This document shows positions 56,901 through 64,000 of a stretch of DNA of 64,000 nucleotides, piece by piece. Both the position numbers and the translations under genes were made by a program. The DNA is from Rhynchopus euleeides (lineage: Eukaryota > Euglenozoa > Diplonemea > Diplonemida > Diplonemidae). The stretch covers positions 1,550,001 to 1,614,000 of the forward strand of contig OY723242.1 of NCBI GenBank assembly GCA_963210315.1, read 5' to 3'. Numbering within the stretch: position 1 is the first letter of the stretch; every line of letters starts with the position of its first letter. The notes below the pieces were generated by a model. It was not told where the DNA came from and did not search any database. It saw only the letters and a program-made list of their open reading frames with translations.

Positions 56901-58643
56901 TGGGAGCTCAACAAGCTGAGGGTGGACAACATGACGCAGGGCCCCATGGCGCTGCTGCAGAGAGACTTCGAACGACTTGGCTGGGACTGGGGGAGCGCCT
57001 TCGACATGATCGGCCTCAGGTGCGGCCTCCGGGTGCACATCGACACCTTCGATGCCGGGAGGTGGGGTCATGAGATGCGGGAGGCGCAGCGGGCCAAATA
57101 CTTCACGGAAGTGGCCAAGGAGCGCAAGTCGATGGTGGGTGTCGAACGCGGCATCGACAGAGAGGCGACGAACGCGCTGTGGAAGGACCGGGGGACGGAC
57201 ATCTACGTCGCTGGGGTGATTCGGGGCAACATCGCGGGGGCGACTGCGACGGGACAACATCTGGCGGAGAAGAAGATCCGGATAACCGCACTGTGCCACT
57301 ACTGCGAAGACTCGGTGGAGACCCACATGCACATGTGGTGGCGGTGCCCCAGGTGGGCGCACTTGCGTCGAGGTGCGGAAGACCTGGTTCGGGAGGCACG
57401 CACGTGGCCGGCGTGTTTTGCCAGGTGTGGCATTGTGCAGAAGGGGTGGCTCACCGCTGTGATCGGACAGGAACAGCGGCGGGTTGGGATCGTGTCGAGG
57501 GTGCAGAGGCTGATGGCTGACATTGCCATCGCGCGCTTTGACGAGGACAAGGCAGGTGACAAGGCACGCAAAGTGGCGGAGCGTGAGCGATCGGGGTTCC
57601 CGTGGGGCTGGACACCTCCAGGCCCTACCGTCACGTTGAACCCGCTTGAGCGCACGGTTTGGAGCAAATACCTCAAACGGCGCTGGGCGGGTGACGAAGG
57701 AATGTTCTGGGCGTTCCGCGAGTGGCTCGCTGCGTTGAGCTGGTCTGATGACACAGCGGTAGGGATCACGCAGCTCGAGCTCGCGCTGGACTTCGAGGCC
57801 TTCTCGGGCCTGGACCTGGGGGAGAGTCTGAGTCTGAAGGAACGGGCGGACAAGATGGGCGTCCTGCTGCGGCAGGCAGGGGCGGCGGGCAACGGGCGCG
57901 AGGTGCGCAAGGGAGAGGATAATCGCAGCATTCACACGCTGAAGACTTTCGGGGCTCCGCCCCTGGCGGGTTTCACGTCGCGCCCCAAGCTGACGATGAC
58001 ACAGGAGGTAGAAGACATCCTGAGACGGGTGCAGGCCTCTGCGAAGACGAGATTCCTTCTAAAGAGGGAAGCAACTGCAAAGAAGGAGGCGGCGCACGTA
58101 TGGGGTGAGGACGCGGTGGTCGAACACGCACCCGGCCGTGCGCAGAGAGCTGAGCAATGGGAGAGGAAATGCGCGGAGTGGAGGGATCGTGTGGATGAAT
58201 GCAGCGCGAGGGAAACGAGCACCGAACTGCCAGTGGGCGACCCGGTGACGGTGCCAGATGCGAGGCGGAAGGTAGCGGGTGAACGCGCATGCCGGCAACA
58301 CCAGCGAGTGCGGTGCGAGGACTGCATCGAAAACAAAGTCGAGATGCTTGAATGCTGCTGCGCGCACCACCACCCAGACGAAGACGTTGAGGAGCGGTGT
58401 GCGAAGGTTGTCGACATGTGCGAGAGGCACAGCAAGACAGCGTGCGGGGCTTGCCTGAGGGCAGGGACGTCCGCCGCGATTTGCTGCAAGAGGCACCACG
58501 CATGCGTAAAGCACAACAGGGAGTTGTGCGACAAATGCAAGGGCAAGACGGGCGCACGCAGGGTGCAGGTGGAGGAGTGCTGCAAGAAGCACCACCTGAA
58601 GAGCGGCGATCGCACCCTCCGTGGGATGTGGGGGTTGCGATAA
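53970..58643 (+). CDS. LINE ORF2: EEP endonuclease + reverse transcriptase
   Basis: About 1557 codons, frame -1 relative to ORF1. The frame is open from 53889 and overlaps the ORF1 end. There is no ATG near the junction; a GTG at 53970 lies two bases past the ORF1 TAA, so translation may depend on reinitiation, a non-AUG start or frameshifting. Residues 14-260 are the EEP/APE-type endonuclease with LVQETKC, GGDFNTT, SRIDYVVL and QHRPIEV, all catalytic motifs present. Residues about 560-880 are the reverse transcriptase: FTIDFAKCFDRVP (A), GILQGCPLS (B), YADD (C). A CHYC..HMHMWWRCPRW zinc-knuckle-like motif follows at about 1108. Residues 1440-1545 form an unusual Cys/His-rich domain with CCAHHH, CCKRHH and CCKKHH motifs. 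It nicks target DNA and reverse-transcribes the element RNA. Confidence 0.93.
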   Translation: MAGVSPPNAAAAGSAFISANVTSLQQNFSALVGAAEEGTQVILVQETKCTEASQTLVASELRELGWEVVWGKPLPTWRSDHEAKPGGVAILVRKGIPHRWVEPQSDNERQLWGSSRWVRAKVALKDGSTWLDFTSLYCDVQDEEMREEQLMSAFESAAREGDAPCVIGGDFNTTAVDSATLSASLDTGIWLDAAKEYAVARDMEPDVTCVSTRRRKDGNLVQSQSRIDYVVLNRAAFLGLQQVQVLQVTGIPQHRPIEVKLQIDAYDQMVSRYRVPRGFPVDEAQKKLQRARDMWDSELHWGGSAGDPEAMWRRWNTWAEDFLCEACDDHLEGKQQAYRGRGECREPTEVRATTKTDRQTGDPLIIRQRRLLKCLAQLDECVVDAIRPKKQIELGQTPHDIARAWDHARGTMTSLADLHPPMEKPQLEELHVWRKKVRQKFDTLCRKVAEDRTRRWKHRLREAWENAPKAVFDFCKEVEYKKVTSLKRGDGTFTANHKESDELLREAWSPIFRRFQDQPEPTYEAFRERFEADIAGRGCEMKLSKLDGNDLRKTLRKMKTKTSAGIEGWRMAELKQLPTPLLDKVADVFDVVERTGKWPKSLMRALISLIPKGNGDGPLEQRPITVTSCVYRLWAATRLRSLIKWQESWVTDGQHGFRPHHGTDALYWKMALRVEKALLQGDARALWGFTIDFAKCFDRVPHEISLALATEWGAHDRIMRPLRAAYSTLERRFKIGGVGVGEPFRCTNGILQGCPLSVVLLNAIIAVWTHAIEREAGVKGEAYADDIYALHKDKVKVAQAAVITEDFITLTDMEAKPEKCAGFTTDKKGVTSFGLSHGVFPHKKSLKTLGADMVFQGRQKKETFCSRVKKATKVLKRIRKTPLRFAEKCKLVNSLAHSMMLYGCTVTDIPAYLERDTSLACVQSVWGEKRKQRSHTIVGQVLAPTVIDTKVAVPQMRFRTFLRLVKDRETHDLAREVWELNKLRVDNMTQGPMALLQRDFERLGWDWGSAFDMIGLRCGLRVHIDTFDAGRWGHEMREAQRAKYFTEVAKERKSMVGVERGIDREATNALWKDRGTDIYVAGVIRGNIAGATATGQHLAEKKIRITALCHYCEDSVETHMHMWWRCPRWAHLRRGAEDLVREARTWPACFARCGIVQKGWLTAVIGQEQRRVGIVSRVQRLMADIAIARFDEDKAGDKARKVAERERSGFPWGWTPPGPTVTLNPLERTVWSKYLKRRWAGDEGMFWAFREWLAALSWSDDTAVGITQLELALDFEAFSGLDLGESLSLKERADKMGVLLRQAGAAGNGREVRKGEDNRSIHTLKTFGAPPLAGFTSRPKLTMTQEVEDILRRVQASAKTRFLLKREATAKKEAAHVWGEDAVVEHAPGRAQRAEQWERKCAEWRDRVDECSARETSTELPVGDPVTVPDARRKVAGERACRQHQRVRCEDCIENKVEMLECCCAHHHPDEDVEERCAKVVDMCERHSKTACGACLRAGTSAAICCKRHHACVKHNRELCDKCKGKTGARRVQVEECCKKHHLKSGDRTLRGMWGLR

Positions 58644-58717
58644 CGACACGGGACCAAGTGGCGCTGCCTGCTCCCCCAGTCGGGGGGAGTTGGGTAAGTC
58701 ACTTTTCAAAGCATATA
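58644..58717 (+). other. LINE 3' untranslated region with hairpin
   Basis: 74 bp. A hairpin at 58671-58689 (CTCCCCC, loop about AGTC, GGGGGAG) precedes AAGTCACTTTTCAAAGCATA and the target duplication. A short 3' hairpin is a plausible recognition signal for the element's own reverse transcriptase. There is no poly-A. Confidence 0.6.
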
Positions 58718-58735
58718 GGTCCTCGCAGCCGTGAC
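58718..58735 (+). repeat. LINE target-site duplication, right copy
   Basis: Identical to 51489-51506. Confidence 0.95.
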
Positions 58736-58997
58736 GAGTTGCGGTTATGCGTTGATCTTCGCCGACCACACACTGTGGAACAAGCGTGAGGTGGTGCTGG
58801 CGGCTGTGCGCCAGGAGGGACGTGCCCTTCGGTGCGCCCCCACAGCGCTGTGCTGCGACAAGGAGGTGGTGCTGGCGGCTGTGCGTGCCGACCCAGACGC
58901 CTTCATCCATGCTTCTGCCCCGCTGCGCCGCGACAGCGACGTCGTTGCTGCCGCCTTCCCTGAGCTGCATCACAACAAGAGACGCCGCTGCCTCTGA

Positions 58998-59813
58998 CCC
59001 TCGGCTGGTTCTGGCACAGCTGTGGCCCTCAGGCCACACCGACCCCGCTCCCCACACCTGCTCCACTGCGCAATGTCGCGCGCCCTCCACGTGGTGCCGT
59101 GAAGCGCCATGCACGCCGATCGCCCCTGCTACCCCTGCTGCCAAGCCTCCCTCTGCTGCCGTCCCCCTGGCTGTGCCTGTCTTTTGTGCACCCCTCCCCC
59201 CCCACCCTGGTCAACCACCAGGCCACTGACAGAAAACTGCTGCACACCCTCCCATTGTGCGTTGATCCGCCGGTGTGGTAACTACGGAGGGGAATAACAT
59301 TGCAGGAAGGTTCTGGGAGACTTCCATTCGCTCTCGACAATCAGAACCCCACCCCCCTCGCTCCCCGTCATCCTTGTGCTTCCTTCTACTTTGATTTCTG
59401 CCTTTTCTGCTTTCGAGCGTGTTGGGAGACCCGCAGTGGTTTCCTTTTCGACGGCCACACCCCCCACCACACCCGGGTTTGAGGGAGATCATTGTTGTGA
59501 TTCCTTCTACTTCACACTCCTTCTATTTCACACCAACATCCCACCCACACCCACGCACAGACACACGGGGCGTGTGTTTTCTATCTACACAACAGCTAGC
59601 AACAACAATATCGCAGCGCACCTTGCCCTGATTACACAAAGAGTGAGCGGATAGTGAGGAGAGAGTGTGCCGTGGGGAGCAGACGCACGACTCTCTGAAT
59701 TGTCGGTGTACGCGCCTGTGTTCGCATTCTCAGCCCCTCCCCCGCCCCCCCCCCCCTCTCCAAAGGCTCCGTGTCTTGCAACTGCCGTGGAAAGAGTTTC
59801 GCATTAAGGCCGT
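58998..59813. other. Intergenic between DUF4116 remnant and SPX gene
   Basis: Contains a module B copy (59262-59352), module A-like pyrimidine stretches (CCTTCTACTTC at 59388 and 59501), and C tracts just upstream of the SPX start. No gene seen. Confidence 0.5.
59262..59352 (+). repeat. Module B copy
   Basis: GTGCGTTGATCCGCCGGTGT, GTAACTACGGAGGGGAATAA, CATTGCAGGAAGGTTCTGGG and TCGCTCTCGACAATCAGAAC. Confidence 0.7.
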
Positions 59814-61927
59814 ATGAAGTTCTGTCAGAAGTTGCGCGAGCAGCGCGAGGTTCTTGACGGCGATGCGGTTCCTGAGGTTCTTGACTATAAGCGTCTCAAA
59901 AAGATGATCTCGTTTCTGCGCGAGCAGGTATGGCTGATGCTGGCTGAACGCGGCAGAGTGGATTGTGGGTCAGTGCTGCAGACACAACCTGCATAACGAG
60001 TGAAGGGTGATCATACTTGATATTCCTGCTGCCTCTGTTTCAATACCCCCCCATGATCGAAAACCGAGTTCCGTGTAGGTTCCACGTGGCTCAAAAACGG
60101 GGTTTCGAGCACCCCACCCCACCCCACCCCATCATATTTTGTTTTGTCGTGCCAAGTGATCTCCCTCGTCTGTACACAGAAATATGACAATGTTGTGGTG
60201 TTGGATAGAGCCCTCATATCACACCCTCAATCAGCTGACGTTGTGGTGTGATCTGTTGTTTCTTTTGAAAACTGTGTTTTCGTGCAAATCTGAAAGGGAA
60301 ACAATAGAAGAGCCGAAGGGTATTCGTCGATCGCGAGAACACCCCCACACGCCTGTCATGAAGTGTGTGGGAAGTTCTGCAAGGATCTGCACTGGCACAG
60401 TTTCCTGCGTTGTTGCACAACTCTCAAAAAAAATAATCCCAGGCTGAGTACCCCAAATAGCATGACAGTAAAGGGCGCATCTCTAAACCTTCCGACTGCC
60501 CGCACTGTATCTATCTATGCCTCTCCACAGCACGCAGCCGACCCGACGCTCACCGATGATTCTGTAGAACAATGGATGAAGCATTTTCGCGCAGAAGTTA
60601 AGAAGTTCGATGAGCACGTCATCAAAGAGGTGGAGGATCTGCAGGCTGAGACATGCGCGTATGCCACCGTGGCGCCACTAGAAAAAGGGGGGTGGGGGAT
60701 GCCCGTAACACAGCAGACAAGGGGAAAAGGTGCCGTACACGGTGGACTCCCACACGTCAGGGTGCACCTTTTTGGGATATCGGAATATCGGGGGTCCAGA
60801 CCCCCGCTCGCGGGGGTCGGGACCCCCGCGAGTGGGGGTCTGGACCCCCGCTGTCGGGGGTCTGGACCCCGCTCGCGGGGGTCGTCTGGGCACCAAAAAT
60901 AGCAGGGCAGACTCCCGCTAGCGGGGGTCCAGACCCCCGACAGCGGGGGTCCAGACCCCCACTCGCGGGGGTCCAGACTCCCGCTAGCGGGGGTCCAGAC
61001 CCCCACTCGCCCAGACCCCCGCTCCAGGGGGTGGGAGTCCACCGTGTAGGAGGGAGGGAGGGGGGGGGGGGGGGGCGGGGTGGTGCCTTCGCTCCGGCAA
61101 GTCCCCGGTATCAAGCAACCCGGGGCCTTCGGCCCTGTCAAAACTGTGTAAGTATTTTTGGTCTCTTTTGTGAGAGCAGATCACTTTCTCTGCACTTCTG
61201 AGTGTTGCTGCTGTGCATTTTGAATTCACCCACGACAGACACGAGTCGTGCCTGGGTACGTCGAAGACGGTCGACAAGAATGTGCTCAAGGACTGCTACC
61301 TGCGTGTGAAGGAGCTTGAGTTTTTTGTGGAGCTGAACAAAACAGCCGTGCGCAAGATCCTGAAGAAATTCGACAAAAACGTGCCCGGATATGATCTGTC
61401 CGAATGGCGTGACGGTGACGAATGCAAATCCCTCAAATGCTACGACAACGATGCCGAACAGCTGCGGCACAGGGTAACATCCGTTTACGCCGGTATGCAT
61501 TCCTTTGACAGTTCAGCGTAGCCTACTCCGAAAGCTGCCCCACTCCACACCACTTTGATCTGGAGAATGTCATCACATTCTTCTTCTCCCGCCTTCACAA
61601 AACCAGCCGCAACGTGGCACTGTTTTAACACACAGTGACACGGAGCAACGGCCCCCATGGACAACAAATCAAGCAATGTTCGTCGCACTCAGGGGGCCTT
61701 CGCTCTGTGTCAAGCTGTTGTCAGTTTTGTCTCCTTCGCTGTGGGGACGATTCCCTTCTCTGCACTTCTGAGCGAATCATCCCACCCCTCCCACAGCAAT
61801 GTACAAAGGCAATCGCGCGAAGCAGGCCGAGATGGAACTGGATTGTCACGTCTCCTGCGTCTCCGATGTGCTCGCCTACATGATGGGCACCGACGGTTGT
61901 GGTGGCCAACAGGCAACCCAAAAGTAG
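59814..61927 (+). CDS. SPX-domain protein, four exons
   Basis: Exons 59814-59927, 60531-60658, 61239-61492 and 61797-61927 join in frame to give 208 codons and a TAG stop. Donors are CAG|GTATGG, CGC|GTATGC and CCG|GTATGC; acceptors are CTCCACAG|, CCACGACAG| and CTCCCACAG|, mutually consistent. Exon 1 opens MKFCQKLREQ with DYKRLKKMI, the first SPX motif. Exon 2 gives EQWMKHFRAEVKKFDEHVIK, the central helix. Exon 3 gives VKELEFFVELNKTAVRKILK then KFDK, the third motif. Lysines in KRLKK and KILKKFDK correspond to the inositol-pyrophosphate binding surface of SPX domains. The protein has SPX and a short tail only, with no EXS, VTC or RING part, like stand-alone SPX regulators of phosphate homeostasis. 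Introns hold repeats: module A in intron 1, a TA-flanked MITE in intron 2, a foldback in intron 3. Exon 4 is the least certain. Confidence 0.78.
59979..60050 (+). repeat. Module A copy inside SPX intron 1
   Basis: GACACAACCTGCATAACGAG then TGAAGGGTGATCATACTTG, and a C tract. It starts about 50 bp inside the intron. Confidence 0.75.
60738..61046. mobile_element. TA-flanked MITE in SPX intron 2
   Basis: CACGGTGGACTCCCAC at the left and its exact complement at the right, with TA on both sides (60736-60737, 61047-61048). The interior is a chain of GGGGGTC and GACCCCC words in alternating orientation, for example CGCTCGCGGGGGTC and GGGGGTCCAGACCCCC, giving many nested stems. Its terminal CACGGTGG is shared with the palindrome at 793-1483. 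Confidence 0.82.
61691..61786 (+). repeat. ~95-bp foldback repeat in SPX intron 3
   Basis: GGGGGCCTTCGCTCTGTGTC to CACTTCTGAGCGAATC. It ends about 10 bp before the inferred 3' splice site. Close copy of 23387-23482. Confidence 0.8.
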
Positions 61928-61959
61928 AATGCAGCCCCCCCCGCCCCCCCCCCCCCCTA

Positions 61960-63102
61960 GGGGGGGTCAAATGCCACCCTTTTACGTGGACAAACACGAT
62001 TTTTCAAAAAACCGGCGCAGAGGCCCCAAAGCCCCCGTAAACCCTCCAAACCCCCCCAGATCGGTCCGGAAACCCATCGAACCCCACTTTTCCACCATTC
62101 CGGGCACCTCAGGTGCCCGCATTGGGGTACCTAAATTTTGTGCCACCGTTTGGTACCGTACAGTGCCACTGTGTGGGAGGTTGGAAAAGAAAATGCCCCA
62201 ACACACCACATCTGAGGGTTGCAATGCATGTTGCTTGCCAACCACGTCATCCGGTGGGTGTCAGGCGCTATGTAGGTGGCATTAGCCAGGTCTTCGATGT
62301 GTTCTGGCTTGTATATATACCTCCCTGCCACCATGCACCGGGAGGCTGCCTGTAGGTACGGAACAGTCCAGATGGTCGTGTGATTCCTGTGCAGCAGTGC
62401 TCCACAACCGGGATGTGTTGACAACGACTGTTGCAACACGAGCTGTACATTCCGGGAACACATGAAGTGCGCTGTCGTGGTACCCATTGTGCCAGAATTG
62501 GTAGTTGCTGCGGTCTACTTTGCCTGGCCCAAGAGCACTGGTACTGAACGGTGCAATATGCGTGGCGAGGTGAATACAACGGAAGCGCGCAAAGTCAATA
62601 CAGCTCTCGGATGGCGGGTGGTGGTGCCACTAGTGTGTGACGTTCACTCGAGGATACAACGCATCACAATGAATCAGCAACCGTGGACCGAGTACAATAC
62701 GCTCTCTGTGGCTGGTGTGGGGGACAAAGGCAGTGCCTGTGCCGCAGGCAGGGAGGTATATATACAAGCCAGAACACATCGAAGACCTGGCTAATGCCAC
62801 CTACATAGCGCCTGACACCCACCGGATGACGTGGTTGGCAAGCAACATGCATTGCAACCCTCAGATGTGGTGTGTTGGGGCATTTTCTTTTCCAACCTCC
62901 CACACAGTGGCACTGTACGGTACCAAACGGTGGCACAAAATTTAGGTACCCCAATTCGGGCACCTGAGGTGCCCGGAATGGTGGAAAAGTGGGGTTCGAT
63001 GGGTTTCCGGACCGATCTGGGGGGGTTTGGAGGGTTTACGGGGGCTTTGGGGCCTCTGCGCCGGTTTTTTGAGAAATCGTGTCACCCCCATTTGACCCCC
63101 CC
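61960..63102. mobile_element. TA-flanked element with long inverted repeats
   Basis: Arms 61960-62329 (370 bp) and 62747-63102 (356 bp) are near-perfect complements, sharing for example GGTACCTAAATTTTGTGCC and TGGCTTGTATATATACCTCC. The ends are GGGGGGGTCAAATG and its complement, each beside TA (61958-61959, 63103-63104). The 417-bp loop has an open frame at 62462-62794 of 110 codons with no recognisable domain. The G-tract plus TCAAAT terminus resembles the elements at 3106 and 20612. Non-autonomous, Tc1/mariner-like by its TA duplication. Confidence 0.85.
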
Positions 63103-63326
63103 TACCCCCCCCCCCCCCCCCCCCCCTCGTCAAGTTGATTATTTGGGAGGACGCGGGGGGGTGTGTGGTGCGAACACCGCACGCTACGATTATAGGCAAT
63201 AAACACTGCAGCGCAATGCCTATGCAGCTGAGGTCGGGGGAGCCCTTTCTCCGCATTTTCTCAGAATTTCCTGAACCCCCCCCCCCCCCCACACCACCCA
63301 TCCCGCCGGGCTTCACGGTGGCCTGG

Positions 63327-63416
63327 TCAGACCCTGACCAGGTCAAAACCTGGTCAAATCTTGACCAGGTCAGACCTGGTCATTGACCAGGTCATACCTG
63401 GTCATGACCAGGTCAT
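63327..63416. repeat. TGACCAGGTCA palindromic-word cluster
   Basis: About nine copies of CCTGGTCA or TGACCAGG in alternating orientation within 90 bp, several forming TGACCAGGTCA or TGACCTGGTCA stems. Confidence 0.8.
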
Positions 63417-63717
63417 TTTCACCCATTTTAACCGGGGGAACATGCTGAGTGGCCAAGCAGGGGGAACAATTCGCATATTCCGGACTCTCTCCGGCTGTTC
63501 TGGAAAGTATGAGTCAAAAGGGTTCAACCATACCCCCAGCCGAGAAAGAAATCGAAGCTTGAATCATGTTGGGCACAGGGGGAAAATGGTCAAGAATTGG
63601 CCAAAATTACCAATAAAATATGATGCGGGATGATGAGGGGCAGGGGGGTGGCGGGGTAGGGGAGGGTGGGGGCAGAGGTCGGCGACGAAACTTCATTATC
63701 AGCAGCTTTCTGAGGGC
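63417..63717. other. Intergenic, nothing recognised
   Basis: No gene or clear repeat beyond short G tracts. Confidence 0.5.
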
Positions 63718-63981
63718 TTAGTGATCCTCCCAGTGTTCCTTCATTCCTCCTGCTGGTACCTCCACAAGGCACAGCGGGCAGCGGGTTGGGGTCAGTTTGC
63801 CCTTGTGCTGGGCGTAAAAGTGCTGACTCAAGCCATTTTTTTTCACCCGACGGCCACACAACGGACACTGCGTTTGACACATTGTACAAGGGAGGTTGCT
63901 TCCAGCCCTGTGTTTTGCGTCGTAATGTGCGAACAGTGCACCCCCAGTGTCGAATGTCTTGTTGCATATGACGCAGTTCAT
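63718..63981 (-). CDS. Small C2H2 zinc-finger protein, possibly partial
   Basis: 87 codons from the ATG at 63981 to the stop at 63718-63720. Finger 1 is CVICNKTFDTGGALFAHYDA followed by KH. Finger 2 is CPLCGRRVKKNGLSQHFYAQ followed by H. Finger 3 is CPLCLVEVPAGGMKEHWEDH at the extreme C-terminus. All three show the C-x2-C...H-x3-5-H spacing of classical zinc-coordinating fingers, although finger 3 is compact. An extra CTMC pair lies between fingers 1 and 2. The frame stays open upstream of this ATG to the window edge, encoding an acidic run (DDDEL), so the true start may lie outside. It likely binds nucleic acid or protein; no partner is evident. Confidence 0.65.
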   Translation of the reverse strand: MNCVICNKTFDTGGALFAHYDAKHRAGSNLPCTMCQTQCPLCGRRVKKNGLSQHFYAQHKGKLTPTRCPLCLVEVPAGGMKEHWEDH

Positions 63982-64000
63982 TAGTTCGTCGTCGTCGTCG

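Larger units (their letters stand above)
51507..58717 (+). mobile_element. Full-length non-LTR retrotransposon (LINE), 7.2 kb
   Basis: Bounded by a perfect 18-bp target-site duplication and carrying two long uninterrupted frames, so it looks recent and structurally whole. The order is a ~76-bp 5' leader, ORF1 with OTU protease-like and coiled-coil regions, ORF2 with EEP endonuclease, reverse transcriptase and Cys/His-rich tail, and a 74-bp 3' region. The 3' region has a hairpin (CTCCCC/GGGGAG type, 58671-58689) and ends AAAGCATATA with no poly-A tail. The layout places it among APE-type LINEs; OTU-like proteases are known in some LINE clades, but I cannot assign this one. It lies in the same orientation and frame as the host gene. 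Confidence 0.93.
49597..58997 (+). pseudogene. Ubiquitin-like + DUF4116 gene split by a LINE
   Basis: The 5' part (49597-51506, 636 codons plus two bases) and the 3' part (58736-58997) align along the intact paralogue at 30584-32806, with many amino-acid differences spread evenly, so this is an older paralogue, not part of the inverted duplication. The start ATG has the same GACGAAGGATGTCAGGAG context. A 7.2-kb LINE separates the parts, flanked by an 18-bp duplication of host sequence. The 5' part stays open and runs in frame into LINE ORF1, so the possible product is a fusion ending at 53967. The 3' part encodes the last four repeats (NKREVVLAAVRQEGRAL and on to RRDSDVVAAAFPELH) and a different tail from the intact paralogue. 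Whether any spliced or truncated product is made is unknown. Confidence 0.85.

Noticed and set aside
56652-57935. 427-codon minus frame in the LINE
   Set aside because: Antisense shadow of ORF2, whose RT motifs are clear.

Overview
The window comes from a nuclear chromosome of a microbial eukaryote, most likely a free-living protist or alga with a repeat-rich genome. The evidence is a gene that only reads through with GT..AG introns (SPX, 59814-61927), an intact APE-type non-LTR retrotransposon, a Bax inhibitor-1 homologue and a small family of DUF4116-repeat genes. Genes are GC-rich and mostly intronless. Intergenic DNA is full of C/G homopolymer tracts, pyrimidine tracts, foldback elements and short dispersed repeats. 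The sequence alone does not place the lineage.

Layout. 1-22 kb has no convincing host gene. It holds a ~690-bp AT-rich palindrome (793-1483), a nested pair of TA-flanked inverted-repeat elements (3021-4233), a 2.1-kb TIR element with a second one inside it (7230-9328), a 41-bp minisatellite of about 56 units (14.70-17.00 kb) facing a shorter inverted array of the same unit (17.83-18.38 kb), and further TA-flanked elements at 18.66 and 20.61 kb. 23.9-36.9 kb is a large inverted duplication: two arms of ~4.9 kb (23908-28802 and 31979-36900) around a 3.2-kb spacer. One breakpoint lies inside a ubiquitin-like/DUF4116 gene, leaving one whole copy (30584-32806, minus) and one 5' fragment (27975-28907, plus). 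37-42 kb is repeats with a few gene-like scraps. 42.1-45.6 kb is the gene-dense part: two unrecognised proteins and the Bax inhibitor-1 homologue. 45.6-49.5 kb is repeats again.

49.6-59.0 kb holds the most notable object. A third DUF4116 gene is interrupted by a whole-looking 7.2-kb LINE (51507-58717) with a perfect 18-bp target-site duplication. The LINE encodes an OTU-protease/coiled-coil ORF1, and an ORF2 with EEP endonuclease, reverse transcriptase and a Cys/His-rich tail. Its ORF1 is in frame with the host gene, so a single 1456-codon frame joins ubiquitin-like domain, DUF4116 repeats, OTU domain and coiled coil. Downstream, a four-exon SPX-domain gene carries foldback elements in its introns. 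The window ends with a 1.1-kb long-inverted-repeat element (61960-63102), a palindromic-word cluster and a small C2H2 zinc-finger gene at the edge.

A recurring theme is DNA built from short self-complementary words repeated in both orientations (TACATGTA, GGTCCCAAATTTGGGACC, ATACGTAT, GGGGGTC/GACCCCC, TGACCAGGTCA), often inside elements flanked by TA. These are the strongest candidates for undescribed sequence families, alongside the DUF4116/LINE fusion.
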